Virus record (IMG/VR): IMGVR_UViG_3300044631_003111
Span: 1 to 37,304 of that record
DNA from: a virus
Reading direction: 5' to 3' (one strand)
DNA length: 37,304 nt
The position numbers were made by a program, and so were the translations under genes. Shown here in pieces: positions 36,829-37,304 of the stretch; within the stretch, counting starts at the first letter, position 1, and every line of letters begins with the position of its first letter. The notes under the pieces are model-generated. The model saw nothing but the letters and a program-made list of their open reading frames with translations. It did no database searches and was not told the DNA's origin.

Positions 36829-37304
36829 CGAGACCATTTCCGAACTCATCGGCCTCGTCGAACATGCCGAAACCGACGCCGCCAATTACTGGACCCGTAA
36901 AAACCTCAACTACAACCTGCGCTACTGCCTCTGGGCCGGTCAGGATGACTCCGGGCGCAAATATTCCGCCAACCTCGGAAAACCCGCGTTCCCGTGGGAT
37001 GGGGCCACGGACAGCAAAATCCGCCTCTCCGACATGGTCATCAACGAGCGCGTCCGCATGCTCAAGTCGGCCTACTCGAAAAGCCGCATGTCCATCGTCC
37101 CCACCGAGACCACTGACATGCAAGCCGGCCGCAAGGTCGAGACCGTCATCAAATGGCTCCTCAACTCCCACTGCGCCGCCATGACCAAGCGCGAGATCGA
37201 ACTCGCCGCCAATATCCGCGAAACCTACGGCCTCGCCGTGATGGGAGTCTTCTGGCGCCGCACCACCCGCAACGAAGTCCTCTCCTTCCGCCTCGACTCC
37301 CTCC
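36818..37304 (+). CDS. Portal-like protein, 3' end missing
   Basis: The window ends inside this gene; 162 residues are visible. The segment FPWDGATDSKIRLSDMVINE resembles the 'PW.GA.D..I.L....' signature of podovirus portal (P22 gp1/T7 connector-type) proteins. Helices and strands follow (GRKVETVIKWLLNSHCAAMT, RETYGLAVMGVFWRRTT). Portals are dodecameric rings at the DNA-entry vertex and bind TerL. The ATG at 36818 overlaps the previous gene. Portal after capsid is the reverse of the usual order. Confidence 0.75.
   Translation, partial: MQTDETISELIGLVEHAETDAANYWTRKNLNYNLRYCLWAGQDDSGRKYSANLGKPAFPWDGATDSKIRLSDMVINERVRMLKSAYSKSRMSIVPTETTDMQAGRKVETVIKWLLNSHCAAMTKREIELAANIRETYGLAVMGVFWRRTTRNEVLSFRLDSL

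Overview
The window is a continuous stretch of a temperate, tailed bacteriophage genome, most likely podovirus-like. It contains no host housekeeping genes. It holds a large terminase, a scaffolding-like protein, a DUF5309-type major capsid protein, a portal-like protein, internal-virion-type proteins, tail and fibre proteins, a lysis cassette, a tyrosine integrase and a replication/recombination set. No tape-measure protein is seen. Both window edges cut through genes (a tail protein on the left, the portal on the right), so the genome is longer than 37.3 kb. The integrase sits beside a 28-bp copy of a tRNA 3' end (tRNA-Ser-like), and phage genes lie on both sides of it. This is therefore attP in free, circular or concatemeric phage DNA, not the edge of an integrated prophage. 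A lipoprotein beside the lysis genes suggests a Gram-negative-type host; Verrucomicrobiota is only a guess from overall style.

Layout: 1-4.5 kb holds tail and fibre genes, with Mtd-N-like modules, a coiled-coil fibre and a beta-roll fibre carrying a composition-shifted insert. 4.5-5.9 kb is a start/stop-overlapping lysis cassette (holin-like, lipoprotein, second holin-like, amidase). 5.9-19.8 kb carries a metallophosphoesterase, a large beta-rich tail protein, a tail-collar protein, internal-virion/ejection-type proteins, a PAPS-reductase-like protein overlapped by a YkgJ-like cysteine protein, and a 1921-residue polyvalent protein with an HELGH protease-like motif and an ADP-ribosyltransferase-like region. 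19.8-22.2 kb is the lysogeny region: integrase, attP with flanking arm-type repeats, a membrane/lipoprotein gene, a ribbon-helix-helix regulator and a divergent control region. 22.2-29.7 kb is the early operon: RHH and excisionase-like proteins, small membrane proteins, RecT-like annealing protein, Fe-S PD-(D/E)XK nuclease, SSB-like protein, RuvC-like nuclease, C5-cytosine methyltransferase and RepA/DnaB-type helicase, followed by an iteron-like repeat cluster. 29.9-37.3 kb is packaging and head: TerS-like, small ORFs, TerL, a structured non-coding region, scaffold, capsid and portal.

The strongest candidate for something undescribed is the roughly 350-nt segment between the terminase operon and the scaffold gene (about 33,765-34,133). 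It has a perfect extended -10 promoter, a dense set of complementary helices closing two domains, GNRA and UUCG hairpins, and a strong intrinsic terminator, and no convincing ORF. It looks like an autonomous phage non-coding RNA, and I cannot assign it to a known family. Just downstream, the scaffold gene's start codon lies inside a separate predicted RNA structure. Other notable points are two fully overlapping open frames in the methyltransferase gene sharing one start region, the PAPS-reductase/YkgJ overlap with a possible CTG start, and the iteron cluster next to the helicase.

All calls come from reading the sequence and from family knowledge. No database or folding program was run, so RNA structures and family names need computational confirmation.
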